Counted from the stretch's first letter, positions 1 through 6,287 are shown. The stretch: 8,210 nt of DNA from Dehalococcoidia bacterium (GCA_028278465.1 JANQEF010000073.1:1-8210); one strand, 5' to 3'. The notes: generated from the sequence alone by a model not told the origin. Program-made: numbers and translations.

Positions 1-1220
1 AAGCTGGATCTCGGCACCGCTCCCATGATGATGCTGTTGTTCGGCACGTTCCACAGTCCCATCGCCAGTCCGTTGACGAACAAGACGACCGTGACGAACC
101 AGATCGGGGTCGCCTCGTCTGTGAACACGAAGCCGATCGCCGTAAGCACGAGGAGCACGAAGCCGGCGACGCCAAAAGGCCGCTCGCCGAACCGGTCCGA
201 AAGCCGCCCGGCGCTCTGCGCGGCGATCGCCATTCCGAGCGACGTCAGCAGGAGTATCGCTCCGGCCTGAAGCTCTTCGATCCCCCGCAGGCTGATGAGG
301 TAGATCGGCATCAGGAAACGGATGGCGGTGGTTCCCAGGAAGCCCAGGAACCGGGCGAGCACCGCCATGCTGAACACGGCGTTCGCAAACATCCGCAGCT
401 GCAGCATCGGCGCGCTCGACCGCAGCTCCCACGCCACGAACGCTGCGAACAGCGCGATCACCACGACAACGCCACCGAGCATCACAGGCGATGTCCAGCT
501 CTCGGCCAGCGGGTTGTTGATGACAATGACGCCCAGGACGATGGCCGCGCCGGACAGCACAGCGCCGACCCAGTCGAAGGCCGGGCGGTCTGCAGGGCCG
601 CGCTCGCTGACGACCTTTTCGTCGAGGATGAAGTAGCTGGCGAGGAACGCTATCGCGATCGGCGGCACCAGCATCCAGAACAGCGCCTCCCAGTCGAAGA
701 ACTGGAGCATGACGCCTGCGACGACCGGTCCGACTGCTCCGCCGATCGCCACCGCCGTCGTCTGGCTCCCGATCGCCTTGCCGCGCTCCTCCGGCGGGAA
801 TATCGAGATCACCATGGCGGTGCCGACCGACTGGCTCATCGAGTTGCCTGTCGCCATGATCACCCGCGCCAGGATCAGGATGCCGAACGTCGGCGCGACC
901 GCCACGAACACCGAGCCGCCAGCGAAGAAGACCAGCCCCATCAGGTGGACCTTCTTGCGGCCGATGATGTCGGCCAGCCTGCCCATCGGCATCATCAACG
1001 CGCTGATCGTCAGCGCCTGGGCGATCACCACCCACGACACGGCCCGCAGCGTCACGTTGAAGTCGTCGGCGATCGCCTCAAGCGCGACAAACACCATCGA
1101 CATGCTCATGACGCCGATGAAGAACGAGATGCCTATCGCGCTGAAGGCCGTCCACTTGCGGGCGTAGCGCGGCGCAGTGGCGTCCGTTGGCTCGCCGGTC
1201 TGAGCACGAGTCGCGCTCAA
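1..1220 (-). CDS. MFS transporter, DHA2-like drug/proton antiporter type (3' end outside window)
   Basis: An inner-membrane secondary transporter of the major facilitator superfamily, probably a proton-driven exporter. 406 residues are visible and the C-terminus lies beyond base 1. After a hydrophilic N-terminus (about 1-24), hydrophobic segments follow in regular order. MFS motif A is present as GRLADIIGRKK (80-90), motif B centres on R119, and the antiporter motif C appears as GGAVGPVVAG (160-169). The late motif WNVPNNSIIMGAVPRSS near the visible end is typical of DHA2 (14-helix) members, so perhaps 60-100 residues are missing. The start is uncertain. TTG at 1220 is the only start codon between the in-frame stop at 1272-1274 and the first membrane helix region, and its SD is poor. 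It is the last visible gene of the leftward block, 97 nt after the UxuA-like gene A, so it may carry a substrate or product of that cluster. The substrate cannot be read from the sequence. Confidence 0.92.
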   Translation of the reverse strand, partial: MSATRAQTGEPTDATAPRYARKWTAFSAIGISFFIGVMSMSMVFVALEAIADDFNVTLRAVSWVVIAQALTISALMMPMGRLADIIGRKKVHLMGLVFFAGGSVFVAVAPTFGILILARVIMATGNSMSQSVGTAMVISIFPPEERGKAIGSQTTAVAIGGAVGPVVAGVMLQFFDWEALFWMLVPPIAIAFLASYFILDEKVVSERGPADRPAFDWVGAVLSGAAIVLGVIVINNPLAESWTSPVMLGGVVVVIALFAAFVAWELRSSAPMLQLRMFANAVFSMAVLARFLGFLGTTAIRFLMPIYLISLRGIEELQAGAILLLTSLGMAIAAQSAGRLSDRFGERPFGVAGFVLLVLTAIGFVFTDEATPIWFVTVVLFVNGLAMGLWNVPNNSIIMGAVPRSS

Positions 1221-1318
1221 GGGGCAAACAGCTCTGTTGCTGGGTCGTCTGGGATCAACACAGGCAGGATGTTACTCCCGCGTGCGCGTGCCTCGTCGAG
1301 GCCAACGTTCAGAGCGGC
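1217..1318 (-). other. possible 33-codon coding remnant or small ORF before the MFS gene
   Basis: The gap between UxuA-like gene A and the MFS gene holds a 33-codon open stretch in a frame different from both. Its translation looks like real protein (it includes GSNILPVLIPDDPATEL). It ends in TGA at 1219-1217, which overlaps the proposed TTG start of the MFS gene as TTGA, an arrangement typical of translational coupling. The frame stays open upstream into the end of gene A, but I see no ATG or GTG with an SD at a sensible place; a GTG/TTG pair lies internally. It may be the tail of a decayed gene, a very short peptide, or chance. Confidence 0.25.
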
Positions 1319-2307
1319 TAGTGAGCTCCGTAGAGGGACCTGTCTGTGACCGCCTCGATCAGCGACTGGATGTACCCGATCGAGAACGCACGCGCCCTGT
1401 GGCCGTAGCCTGAATCGCCGGCGACGATCGGCGCGTGGTCGTCCATGAAGAAGCCGTCGAACCCGTTCTCGGCGTAGATGCGCATCGCCCGGTACATGTC
1501 GACGTAGCCGGTGTTGATGAACTCTTCGTGGAACTTCGGCACGGTGCCGGACACGTTGCGGAAGTGGACGTACGCGACCCGCTTTCGCTTCACCAGGTAC
1601 TCGATCATGTTATAGATCGAGTTCTCGCCATCGCCGTCCGCGCCCTCCATCTGCGAGAACGATCCCTGGCAGAGCAGGACCGAGTTCGCAGGGCTGTCGA
1701 CGATGTCGATCAGCCGCTTGTAGCCCTCGAAGTTGTGGACGAGCTGGGGCACGCCCGCGATGGTTGGCATCGGCGGATCGACCGGGTGGATGCCTATACG
1801 TACACCGTTCTCCTCCGCGACCGGCGTGATCGTCTTCACCCAGGTCTCAAGGCACTCCCATGCCCGGTCGAGGGTCAGCTCCCATTCGAGAATATTCGGC
1901 CAGTCCTCTTTCGCCGCGTCGTAGGCGGTGCCGCTGGCTCCTGCGCGGATCTCCTCGAAGCCGGTGCGGTAGTAGCGCGGGTAGCGCCAGCTCATCGTGT
2001 AGATCGGGATGCCGGCGCGGCCGATGTTGCGGATGGTGTGGACCATGTTTTCGAGCTGCTCATCGAATCGCGGTCCGCCGGCGATGATGTGATGCCGCAT
2101 GTCGATGGGCGTGTTCTCGATCGCCGTGAGCGTGAGGCCGTACTCCTCGACCTGGTTCTTCAGAGCGACGAGGTCGACCAGCTCCCACCTGCCGTTCTTC
2201 ACCGGGACGGGCGGCGTGTTGATAACGACGTCCTGGATGCCGAGCTGCGCGGCGAAGCGCAGGAACTCACCGTCAGCTGCGCCGCCCTTGCCGAGGCCGA
2301 TTCTCAT
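1318..2307 (-). CDS. UxuA-like TIM-barrel dehydratase/isomerase, paralogue A
   Basis: A 329-residue cytoplasmic protein of the mannonate dehydratase (UxuA) family. The characterised members dehydrate D-mannonate to 2-keto-3-deoxygluconate with Mn2+ or Fe2+. The conserved blocks are in family order: TPVAEENGVRIGIHPVDPP (161-179), LLCQGSFSQM (211-220), YVHFRNV (246-252), GYVDM (267-271), MDDHAP (288-293) and GYGHRARAF (300-308). Likely metal ligands are H174, C213, H248 and D290; H291 and Y301 sit where the catalytic His and Tyr of mannonate dehydratase are expected. It is shorter than E. coli UxuA (394 residues) and lacks that enzyme's mid-barrel insertion, so the substrate may differ. It reads IHPVDPP where the family usually has HPDDPP. 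The ATG is supported by GAAAGG nine nucleotides upstream. It follows the GNAT gene after 51 nt. It is the most divergent of the three paralogues: its N-terminus lacks the AIS..TDEVL start and its C-terminus ends differently. Confidence 0.88.
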   Translation of the reverse strand: MRIGLGKGGAADGEFLRFAAQLGIQDVVINTPPVPVKNGRWELVDLVALKNQVEEYGLTLTAIENTPIDMRHHIIAGGPRFDEQLENMVHTIRNIGRAGIPIYTMSWRYPRYYRTGFEEIRAGASGTAYDAAKEDWPNILEWELTLDRAWECLETWVKTITPVAEENGVRIGIHPVDPPMPTIAGVPQLVHNFEGYKRLIDIVDSPANSVLLCQGSFSQMEGADGDGENSIYNMIEYLVKRKRVAYVHFRNVSGTVPKFHEEFINTGYVDMYRAMRIYAENGFDGFFMDDHAPIVAGDSGYGHRARAFSIGYIQSLIEAVTDRSLYGAH

Positions 2308-2358
2308 TTTTCTTCGCCTTTCAACTCAATGGTCCTGCGTATTGTCGGTCGCCGGTTG

Positions 2359-2901
2359 TTAGTCCACAGATTTCGTGTACCGGACTTCCATGCCAACAAC
2401 CTTCATTCGCACCTTCTGCTCAAAACGCCAGCCCCGCTTCTCGTAGAACGCCCGGGCCTTGCGATTGTTCTCAAGGACCTGCAAGGCGAGCTTTCTGAAG
2501 CCGTGTCCCTTCAGCAGCTCCACCGCACGGTCCACCAACGCCGTGCCGACGCCCCGGTTCCACCAGGCCGGATCAACATAGACCCGCTGCAGATATCCGG
2601 TATCCGCCTTTCCAAGCTCACTGTCGTCACCGCAGATGCAGGTGCCGACAACGGTGCTACCTGCGACAGCCTTCAGCAATGTGTCCCTCGGACCGAAGCC
2701 CTCGAACGTCTCTCGAAACTCCTTCTCAACCTTCTCCGGCGCCACGTGCTCCGGGTCGAAAACGCCCGGCGGCAACACGTCCCGGTAAGCGGCGAGGACA
2801 GCCTTCGAGTGAACCTCGGCCACCGCCCGGAGATCCGCCTCTGTCGCAACCTCGATGCGGAACTCCGACGGTTCACCGCCATCACCCGACCGGTCCGCCA
2901 T
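2359..2901 (-). CDS. GNAT family N-acetyltransferase
   Basis: A 180-residue single-domain protein of the GNAT fold, which transfers an acetyl group from acetyl-CoA to an amine. The fold starts near FRIEVATEADL (14-24). Motif A, the CoA pyrophosphate loop, is QRVYVDPAWWNRGVGTALV (105-123) with the R-G-x-G turn at 116-119. Motif B follows as LQVLENNRKARAFYEKRGW (140-158) with the usual N-A-FYE pattern. The substrate is unknown. The ATG is well supported by AAGGAAG about six nucleotides upstream. It lies inside the last codons of UxuA-like gene B, giving a 20-nt overlap in another frame, so translation is probably coupled. The first four residues (MADR) are encoded by DNA shared with the end of gene B and are outside the fold. 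The gene sits between two UxuA-like paralogues, which suggests a role in the same pathway, for example modifying an amino sugar, but this is inference. Confidence 0.88.
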   Translation of the reverse strand: MADRSGDGGEPSEFRIEVATEADLRAVAEVHSKAVLAAYRDVLPPGVFDPEHVAPEKVEKEFRETFEGFGPRDTLLKAVAGSTVVGTCICGDDSELGKADTGYLQRVYVDPAWWNRGVGTALVDRAVELLKGHGFRKLALQVLENNRKARAFYEKRGWRFEQKVRMKVVGMEVRYTKSVD

Positions 2902-3907
2902 ACTCGACTTCCTTTGTCACGCTCTCGATCAGACCCTGGATGTAGCCCTGCGCGAAGAGCCGTGAGCGATACCCGCCCGTGTTCCCCGGGAAGTCATCAT
3001 CGTCAGTCATGACCGGGCAATGGTCGTCCATGAAGGTGCCCTTGTATCCCGCGTCACGGTAGATGCGCATCACCTTCTTCATGTCGACGTAACCGGTATT
3101 CACGAACTCTTCGTTGAACTTCGGGACCTTTGCGCTCACGTTGCGGAAGTGGACGTACAGGATCTTGTTCCGGCGGGCGAAGTGATCCACCATCTCGTAG
3201 ATGTCGTCTCTCATTTCTGAGAATGTGCCCTGGCAGAACTCGATCGCGTTGTGGTCCGACGGATAAATGTCCATCAGCCGCTTGTAGGCGTCGAAGCTCC
3301 TGAACAGGCCGGGCACGCCGCCGCGGCGCTCCATCGGCGGGTCATCCGGGTGAATGCCGCACCGAATCCCTTCCTCCTCTGCAACCGGAGTTATGGCCTT
3401 GATCCAGTACTCCAGGTTCCGCCACATCTCCTCCTCGTCTTTTTCCTCGCCGTAGAAGGGTGGCTCATCAGCCGCCAGAGCGTGGTCGTAGGCGGTGCCA
3501 TACGCGCCGCCGCGGACCCTGACGGGGTCGGTGCGCCAGACCGAAACCGGCATCCACTGGTATCCCCAGATTCGGATGCCGGCGCGCGCCATAGCCCGAA
3601 CCTCCTCGATGATCGACTCGATCAACTCATCACGACGCGGCCCGCCGAAGATGATGTCGGAATACTCCGGCCGCAGCGAAAACCCGCCCTCAACGCCTTC
3701 GATGTTGAGTCCGAACGACTTGACCCGTCGCACGAGCTGGCGATAGTCCCAGAAGCCCGGGCGCTGGCCCTCGTGAAGCGGGGTTGTCGTACCCGGGATC
3801 ACGTTCGAACCCGGTCCCGTATAGACGATGATGTCTTTGACGCCGAACTGGGCAGAGGTGCGCAGCACCTCATCAGTGCAGTTGCTTATGGCCCACGCCT
3901 GTCTCAT
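2882..3907 (-). CDS. UxuA-like TIM-barrel dehydratase/isomerase, paralogue B
   Basis: A 341-residue member of the mannonate dehydratase family, cytoplasmic and metal-dependent. It has the canonical blocks GIHPDDPP (184-191), FCQGTFSEM (224-232), YVHFRNV (251-257), FVNTGYVDM (268-276), MDDHCP (293-298) and GGYRSRLFAQGYIQGLIESV (311-330). The expected metal ligands are H186, C225, H253 and D295; the expected catalytic pair is H296 and Y313. It shares with paralogue C the opening AIS..TDEVL...AQFG and the block EGGFS..., as well as an identical stretch of 28 residues near the C-terminus (GGYRSR to VEYGG). B and C are therefore a recent pair relative to A. The ATG overlaps the stop of gene C as ATGA; only a weak SD precedes it, consistent with translation coupled to C. 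Its 3' end contains the SD and start codon of the GNAT gene. Activity on mannonate is not proven by the sequence. Confidence 0.9.
   Translation of the reverse strand: MRQAWAISNCTDEVLRTSAQFGVKDIIVYTGPGSNVIPGTTTPLHEGQRPGFWDYRQLVRRVKSFGLNIEGVEGGFSLRPEYSDIIFGGPRRDELIESIIEEVRAMARAGIRIWGYQWMPVSVWRTDPVRVRGGAYGTAYDHALAADEPPFYGEEKDEEEMWRNLEYWIKAITPVAEEEGIRCGIHPDDPPMERRGGVPGLFRSFDAYKRLMDIYPSDHNAIEFCQGTFSEMRDDIYEMVDHFARRNKILYVHFRNVSAKVPKFNEEFVNTGYVDMKKVMRIYRDAGYKGTFMDDHCPVMTDDDDFPGNTGGYRSRLFAQGYIQGLIESVTKEVEYGGPVG
2895..2977 (-). repeat. 83-bp near-identical tract, copy in UxuA-like gene B
   Basis: This segment encodes the C-terminal end of paralogue B and matches 3926-4008 at 80 of 83 positions. Only one difference occurs in the first 74 bases. 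It contains the SD and start codon of the GNAT gene. Sequence just beyond it is clearly more diverged between the two genes. Confidence 0.85.
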
Positions 3908-4920
3908 CGTCGCGATCCAACCGATCCGCCATACTCGACTTCCTTTGTCACGCTCTCGATCAGGCCCTGGATGTAGCCCTGCGCGAAGAGCCGTGAGCGG
4001 TAGCCGCCGAGGTTCCCGGGGAACTCGGCATCGTTCAGCATGATTGGGCAGTGGTCGTCGATGAACGTGCCCTTGTAACCGGCATCACGGTACGTCCGCA
4101 TCGCCCGTTTCATATCCACGTAGCCGTTGTTGATGAACTCCTCGTTGAACTTCGGCGCCTTGCCGGTGACGTTGCGGAAGTGGACGTACAGCACCTTGTT
4201 GCGTGATGCGAAGTACTCGATCATCTCGTAGATGTCTTCGCCGGGCATCTCTGAGAAGGTGCCCTGGCAGAACTCGATGGCGTTGTAGTCGGAAGGCACT
4301 ATCTCGACCAGGCGCTTGAATGCATCGAAGCTGCGGAACAGGCCGGGGACTCCCGCTCGCTGCGGCACTGGCGGGTCTTCCGGGTGTATGCCACAGCGGA
4401 TCCCGACCTTTTCGGCCACGGGAGTCACCGCTTTGATCCAGTACTCGAGCGCTGCCCACATCGAGTCCTCATCGACCTCGCGACCGAACGTGAGCGGCCT
4501 ACGCTCCTGCTCCCAGTCCCAGTCGTACCCGGTGGCGAGTGCGCCGCCGCGAATGTAGGTCGGATAGGCGCGGCCCCATGAGTTGGGCATCCAGTTGTAG
4601 CCCCAGATAGGGATGCCGGCGTTGCCCATGTCGTGCACTTCGGCGAGCAGTTCCTCGATCAGCTCATCCTGCTTCGGCCCGCCGAAGATGACGTCGTCGT
4701 ACTTGCGGTGGGGCGAGAAGCCGCCTTCGATGGCGACCAGCTTCAGCCCGAACGACTCGATGCGCATACGCAGCGCGACGTAGTCCGAGTAACTCTGGCG
4801 CTGGCCGTCGCGGCCAGGACTGCCGGGCCCCGAGTAGACGACGATGTTGTTTATCCCGAACTGCGCGGCGGTCTGGAGGACCTCGTCGGTCGGCGTGGAG
4901 ATTGCTAAGGCCGGTTCCAT
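3904..4920 (-). CDS. UxuA-like TIM-barrel dehydratase/isomerase, paralogue C
   Basis: A 338-residue member of the same mannonate dehydratase family as its two downstream neighbours. Conserved blocks are GIHPEDPP (177-184), FCQGTFSEM (217-225), YVHFRNV (245-251), FINNGYVDM (262-270), IDDHCP (287-292) and GGYRSRLFAQ (305-314). The predicted metal ligands are H179, C218, H247 and D289, with H290 and Y307 as candidate catalytic residues. Compared with paralogue B the N-terminal loop after GPGS is shorter, while the C-terminus is extended by SRR. The start is strong: AGGAG lies six nucleotides before the ATG and overlaps the stop codon of the upstream small gene, only 3 nt away. It is the first UxuA-like gene transcribed in the block. 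Substrate identity is unknown; a sugar acid is the likeliest from family knowledge. Confidence 0.9.
   Translation of the reverse strand: MEPALAISTPTDEVLQTAAQFGINNIVVYSGPGSPGRDGQRQSYSDYVALRMRIESFGLKLVAIEGGFSPHRKYDDVIFGGPKQDELIEELLAEVHDMGNAGIPIWGYNWMPNSWGRAYPTYIRGGALATGYDWDWEQERRPLTFGREVDEDSMWAALEYWIKAVTPVAEKVGIRCGIHPEDPPVPQRAGVPGLFRSFDAFKRLVEIVPSDYNAIEFCQGTFSEMPGEDIYEMIEYFASRNKVLYVHFRNVTGKAPKFNEEFINNGYVDMKRAMRTYRDAGYKGTFIDDHCPIMLNDAEFPGNLGGYRSRLFAQGYIQGLIESVTKEVEYGGSVGSRR
3926..4008 (-). repeat. 83-bp near-identical tract, copy in UxuA-like gene C
   Basis: The matching segment at the end of paralogue C. The SD and ATG that start the GNAT gene in the other copy are also present here (ATG at 3932), but open only a 19-codon frame ending at 3873, beginning MADRLDRDDE instead of the GNAT's MADRSGDGGE. 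Confidence 0.85.
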
Positions 4921-4923
4921 CGT

Positions 4924-5244
4924 CTACTCCTGGAACTTGGCCGGCGTCAGGAGTTCCATGAACTCGATGCGCTGGCTTTCTATGAGCTTCCGCACCTCGG
5001 CGCCCAGCTCCAGCGCGGCCTTCGGCAGCTCATGGCCCTCGCGCGTCGGAGTTTCCAGCCGCTCGTCCGTCCACTCGAGACAGACGACGTCCTGCTCGCC
5101 GGGCATCGTGTATCCGTTGTATGAGACACGGAACTCGCTTCGCTGCCCGGCGTCCCGGTACGCGGCAGCCTGCCTGTGAACGAGCGTTGCGACCCGGCGC
5201 GCTTCGCCCGGCTTCGTCTTGTACCAGCGTCTTACGACGTACAT
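4924..5244 (-). CDS. small protein, possible dimeric alpha/beta-barrel (ABM/NIPSNAP-like) fold
   Basis: A 106-residue soluble protein with no signal peptide or membrane segment. It opens with a strand (MYVVRRWYKTK), then a basic amphipathic helix (about 12-32), a strand pair (EFRVSYNGYTMPGEQDVVCLEW, 37-58) and a long C-terminal helix (about 72-96). This strand-helix-strand-strand-helix order and length resemble small ferredoxin-like monooxygenase or NIPSNAP-type domains, but I see no diagnostic catalytic residue and do not claim a function. The ATG is preceded by GGAG with seven nucleotides between. The gene follows the repressor by 56 nt and ends 3 nt before UxuA-like gene C, whose SD lies in its last codons, so it is almost certainly co-transcribed and coupled to the UxuA-like genes. 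Its SD is inside a possible RNA hairpin. Confidence 0.78.
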   Translation of the reverse strand: MYVVRRWYKTKPGEARRVATLVHRQAAAYRDAGQRSEFRVSYNGYTMPGEQDVVCLEWTDERLETPTREGHELPKAALELGAEVRKLIESQRIEFMELLTPAKFQE

Positions 5245-5247
5245 CTA

Positions 5248-5279
5248 CGGCTCCGTGGTTTCGCCCTCTGGTGGAGCCG
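5248..5279 (-). promoter_or_regulatory. possible hairpin covering the SD of the small alpha/beta protein gene
   Basis: On the minus-strand transcript, CGGCTCC (5279-5273) can pair perfectly with GGAGCCG (5254-5248) across an 18-nt loop. The 3' arm contains the GGAG Shine-Dalgarno, and the ATG at 5244 starts three bases beyond the stem. This could limit translation of the gene. A seven-pair GC-rich stem may also arise by chance in DNA of this composition. Confidence 0.3.
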
Positions 5280-5300
5280 GAATCGTAACAGCAGGTGAGG

Positions 5301-5990
5301 TCAGCGGCGACTCGCTCCGGCCGACCTTCGACGCCGGTAAGTTGTCCGCCGCTCCAGCACAACGCCTTCGAGCACGACCTCGGAGATCGGGCGGTCGCCG
5401 TCGTTGTTTTCAAGGCGTGCAGAGTTGCGCCGCTGCCGGAAATAGGCGAAGTAGAGAGCATCGTCGACCGAGAACGCGACGATGTCGCCCGACTCCGGCT
5501 TGACCTGGCGCGCCACGAGCACGATGTCGCCGGAGTGAAGCTCAGGCTCCATGCAGTCGCCTTCCACGACGACCGCAGCGTGCTCTCCGTCGGCGAACGC
5601 CTCGGCTTCCCAGAGATCTTCGCCCAGGTAGACGCCGCCGGGTCCGGCGTGCCCTCGATAGCGGGCGACCCTGCGCAACCCCAGCGACTCGGGCAGGGTG
5701 TAGGTCGAGGTCGCAGTGGCGTGTGCGGTTTCGGCGTCGTCGTCGAGCCAGTGAATCGGCTGGCCGACGTCCTCAGCGAGGTCCGAGAGCGGCACGCCAA
5801 GCACCGCGGCGATCTGCTCAGCGACGTCCTTCCAGACCGTCTTCAGGTCGTCGTGCTCCAGCTTGTGGACCCAGCCGGTCGTCTTGCGAGGATCGAGAGC
5901 GGCGCCGAGCCTGCCCTGCGAGAACCGCGGGTAGACGCGGTCCCTTATCTCGGCGATGCGTGGTCCCTTAACGGGGAAAGGCTCGGGCAT
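5301..5990 (-). CDS. XRE-type HTH repressor with S24 (LexA/CI-like) C-terminal domain, catalytic dyad altered
   Basis: A 229-residue transcriptional repressor of the CI/LexA architecture. Residues 11-71 form an XRE-like helix-turn-helix (RIAEIRDRV...FSQGRLGAAL...HKLEHD...IAAVLGVPLSDL). After a polar linker (about 75-100) comes an S24 peptidase fold from about 105 to 212. The hallmark block reads VEGDCMEPELHSGDIVLVA (142-160), with Cys146 where the nucleophilic Ser normally stands. By alignment to E. coli LexA (S119, K156), the catalytic Lys position is Ala182 (LYFAYFRQRR). An Ala-Gly pair (A115-G116) remains where cleavage normally occurs. RecA-stimulated self-cleavage is therefore unlikely, and the domain probably serves dimerisation or sensing. 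The C-terminus is very basic. The ATG has GGAG seven nucleotides upstream. It is the first gene of the leftward block and faces a tandem-repeat operator candidate, so it probably regulates itself, the block and the divergent genes. Confidence 0.88.
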   Translation of the reverse strand: MPEPFPVKGPRIAEIRDRVYPRFSQGRLGAALDPRKTTGWVHKLEHDDLKTVWKDVAEQIAAVLGVPLSDLAEDVGQPIHWLDDDAETAHATATSTYTLPESLGLRRVARYRGHAGPGGVYLGEDLWEAEAFADGEHAAVVVEGDCMEPELHSGDIVLVARQVKPESGDIVAFSVDDALYFAYFRQRRNSARLENNDGDRPISEVVLEGVVLERRTTYRRRRSAGASRR

Positions 5991-6022
5991 CGGAGGCTCC
6001 AGGCTCCATCAGCGACAGGCGC

Positions 6023-6051
6023 TTGACTGGTAGTGAAATTGATTCTACTAT
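6023..6051 (+). promoter_or_regulatory. candidate rightward sigma-70-type promoter
   Basis: TTGACT (6023-6028) and TACTAT (6046-6051) are separated by 17 bp, the ideal spacing. The first matches the -35 consensus at five of six bases and the second matches the -10 at four of six. An alternative overlapping pair is TTGATT (6039-6044) with ATTATA (6062-6067), also 17 bp apart. Both place the -10 element within the tandem repeats, so a bound repressor would block the rightward genes. Confidence 0.5.
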
Positions 6052-6070
6052 GGTGAAAGTGATTATACCA
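6031..6070. promoter_or_regulatory. tandem pair of 20-bp operator-like repeats
   Basis: Two 20-bp units stand directly end to end: TAGTGAAATTGATTCTACTA (6031-6050) and TGGTGAAAGTGATTATACCA (6051-6070). They agree at 16 of 20 positions. Each is also an imperfect palindrome with outer arms TAGT/ACTA and TGGT/ACCA, and the positions that differ in the outer arm change in a compensating way (A to G on the left, T to C on the right). This is strong evidence that symmetry matters. A 20-bp period is about two helical turns, so two repressor dimers could sit side by side on the same face. The neighbouring XRE/S24 repressor is the obvious binder, though this is inferred from position only. Confidence 0.72.
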
Positions 6071-6090
6071 CTATGCCTGGTCGCTTGCAG
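6062..6090 (-). promoter_or_regulatory. candidate leftward promoter for the repressor and its operon
   Basis: On the minus strand a perfect TATAAT occurs at 6067-6062, inside the second operator-like repeat. Seventeen bases upstream the hexamer CTGCAA (6090-6085) is a poor -35. The predicted start near 6055 would give a leader of about 65 nt before the repressor ATG. The weak -35 would fit modest, autoregulated expression. Confidence 0.45.
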
Positions 6091-6261
6091 CAAGACACAG
6101 GTGATGAAGCGACGATCCTGACCGTTTAGCGTGGGTTGTCAGTGACGTTGCTGCGATGAGTTCTCTTCTCTGATGTGGGGTCAGCGGTCCGTTCGGTCGG
6201 GCCGGTAAACGGTTGTGTCGTGTGGTGAGGTGTTCGGCTTGACCAGGGCCGCTGGCCCCCT

Positions 6262-6287
6262 GTGGCGGATGTGTGGAGGTGGTGATG
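6262..6287 (+). repeat. leader repeat, copy 1 (SD and start of the Cys-rich gene)
   Basis: GTGGCGG, then ATG, then TGTGGAGGTG, leading to the start codon at 6285. The same elements GTGGCGG and TGTGGAGGTG recur immediately before the next gene without the intervening three bases. Both copies include the GGAGG Shine-Dalgarno at the same five-base distance from ATG. Confidence 0.55.

Larger units (their letters stand above)
5991..6284. other. divergent intergenic control region
   Basis: This 294-bp stretch lies between the repressor start and the first rightward gene and holds no convincing gene. Bases 6023-6073 are markedly AT-rich compared with the surroundings and contain the tandem operator-like repeats and promoter candidates listed separately. 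Bases 6246-6258 form a small GC hairpin (GGGCC, loop GCT, GGCCC) without a T-run, in the leader of the rightward gene. An ATG at 6073 opens an 18-codon frame (start MPGRLQQD) lacking an SD; it is noted but not called a gene. Confidence 0.7.

Noticed and set aside
709..1167. Plus-strand open frame opposite the MFS gene
   Set aside because: The minus strand encodes MFS motifs A, B and C here; the plus reading is an antisense shadow.
1435..3012. A 525-codon plus-strand open frame opposite UxuA-like gene A, the GNAT gene and the end of gene B
   Set aside because: It is antisense to recognisable genes, is rich in His, Arg, Val and Asp as expected for the complement of high-GC codons, and has no family motif.
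5295..6026. A 243-codon plus-strand open frame opposite the S24 repressor
   Set aside because: It mirrors a gene with clear XRE and S24 motifs, has no SD and shows no domain.
6073..6129. 18-codon frame starting at ATG 6073, just downstream of the tandem repeats
   Set aside because: It has no Shine-Dalgarno, and the ATG may simply follow the repeat. It could be a leader peptide but nothing supports that.
6246..6258. GC-rich hairpin GGGCC/GGCCC as a terminator
   Set aside because: There is no T-run after it and it lies in the leader of a gene, so an intrinsic terminator is unlikely.
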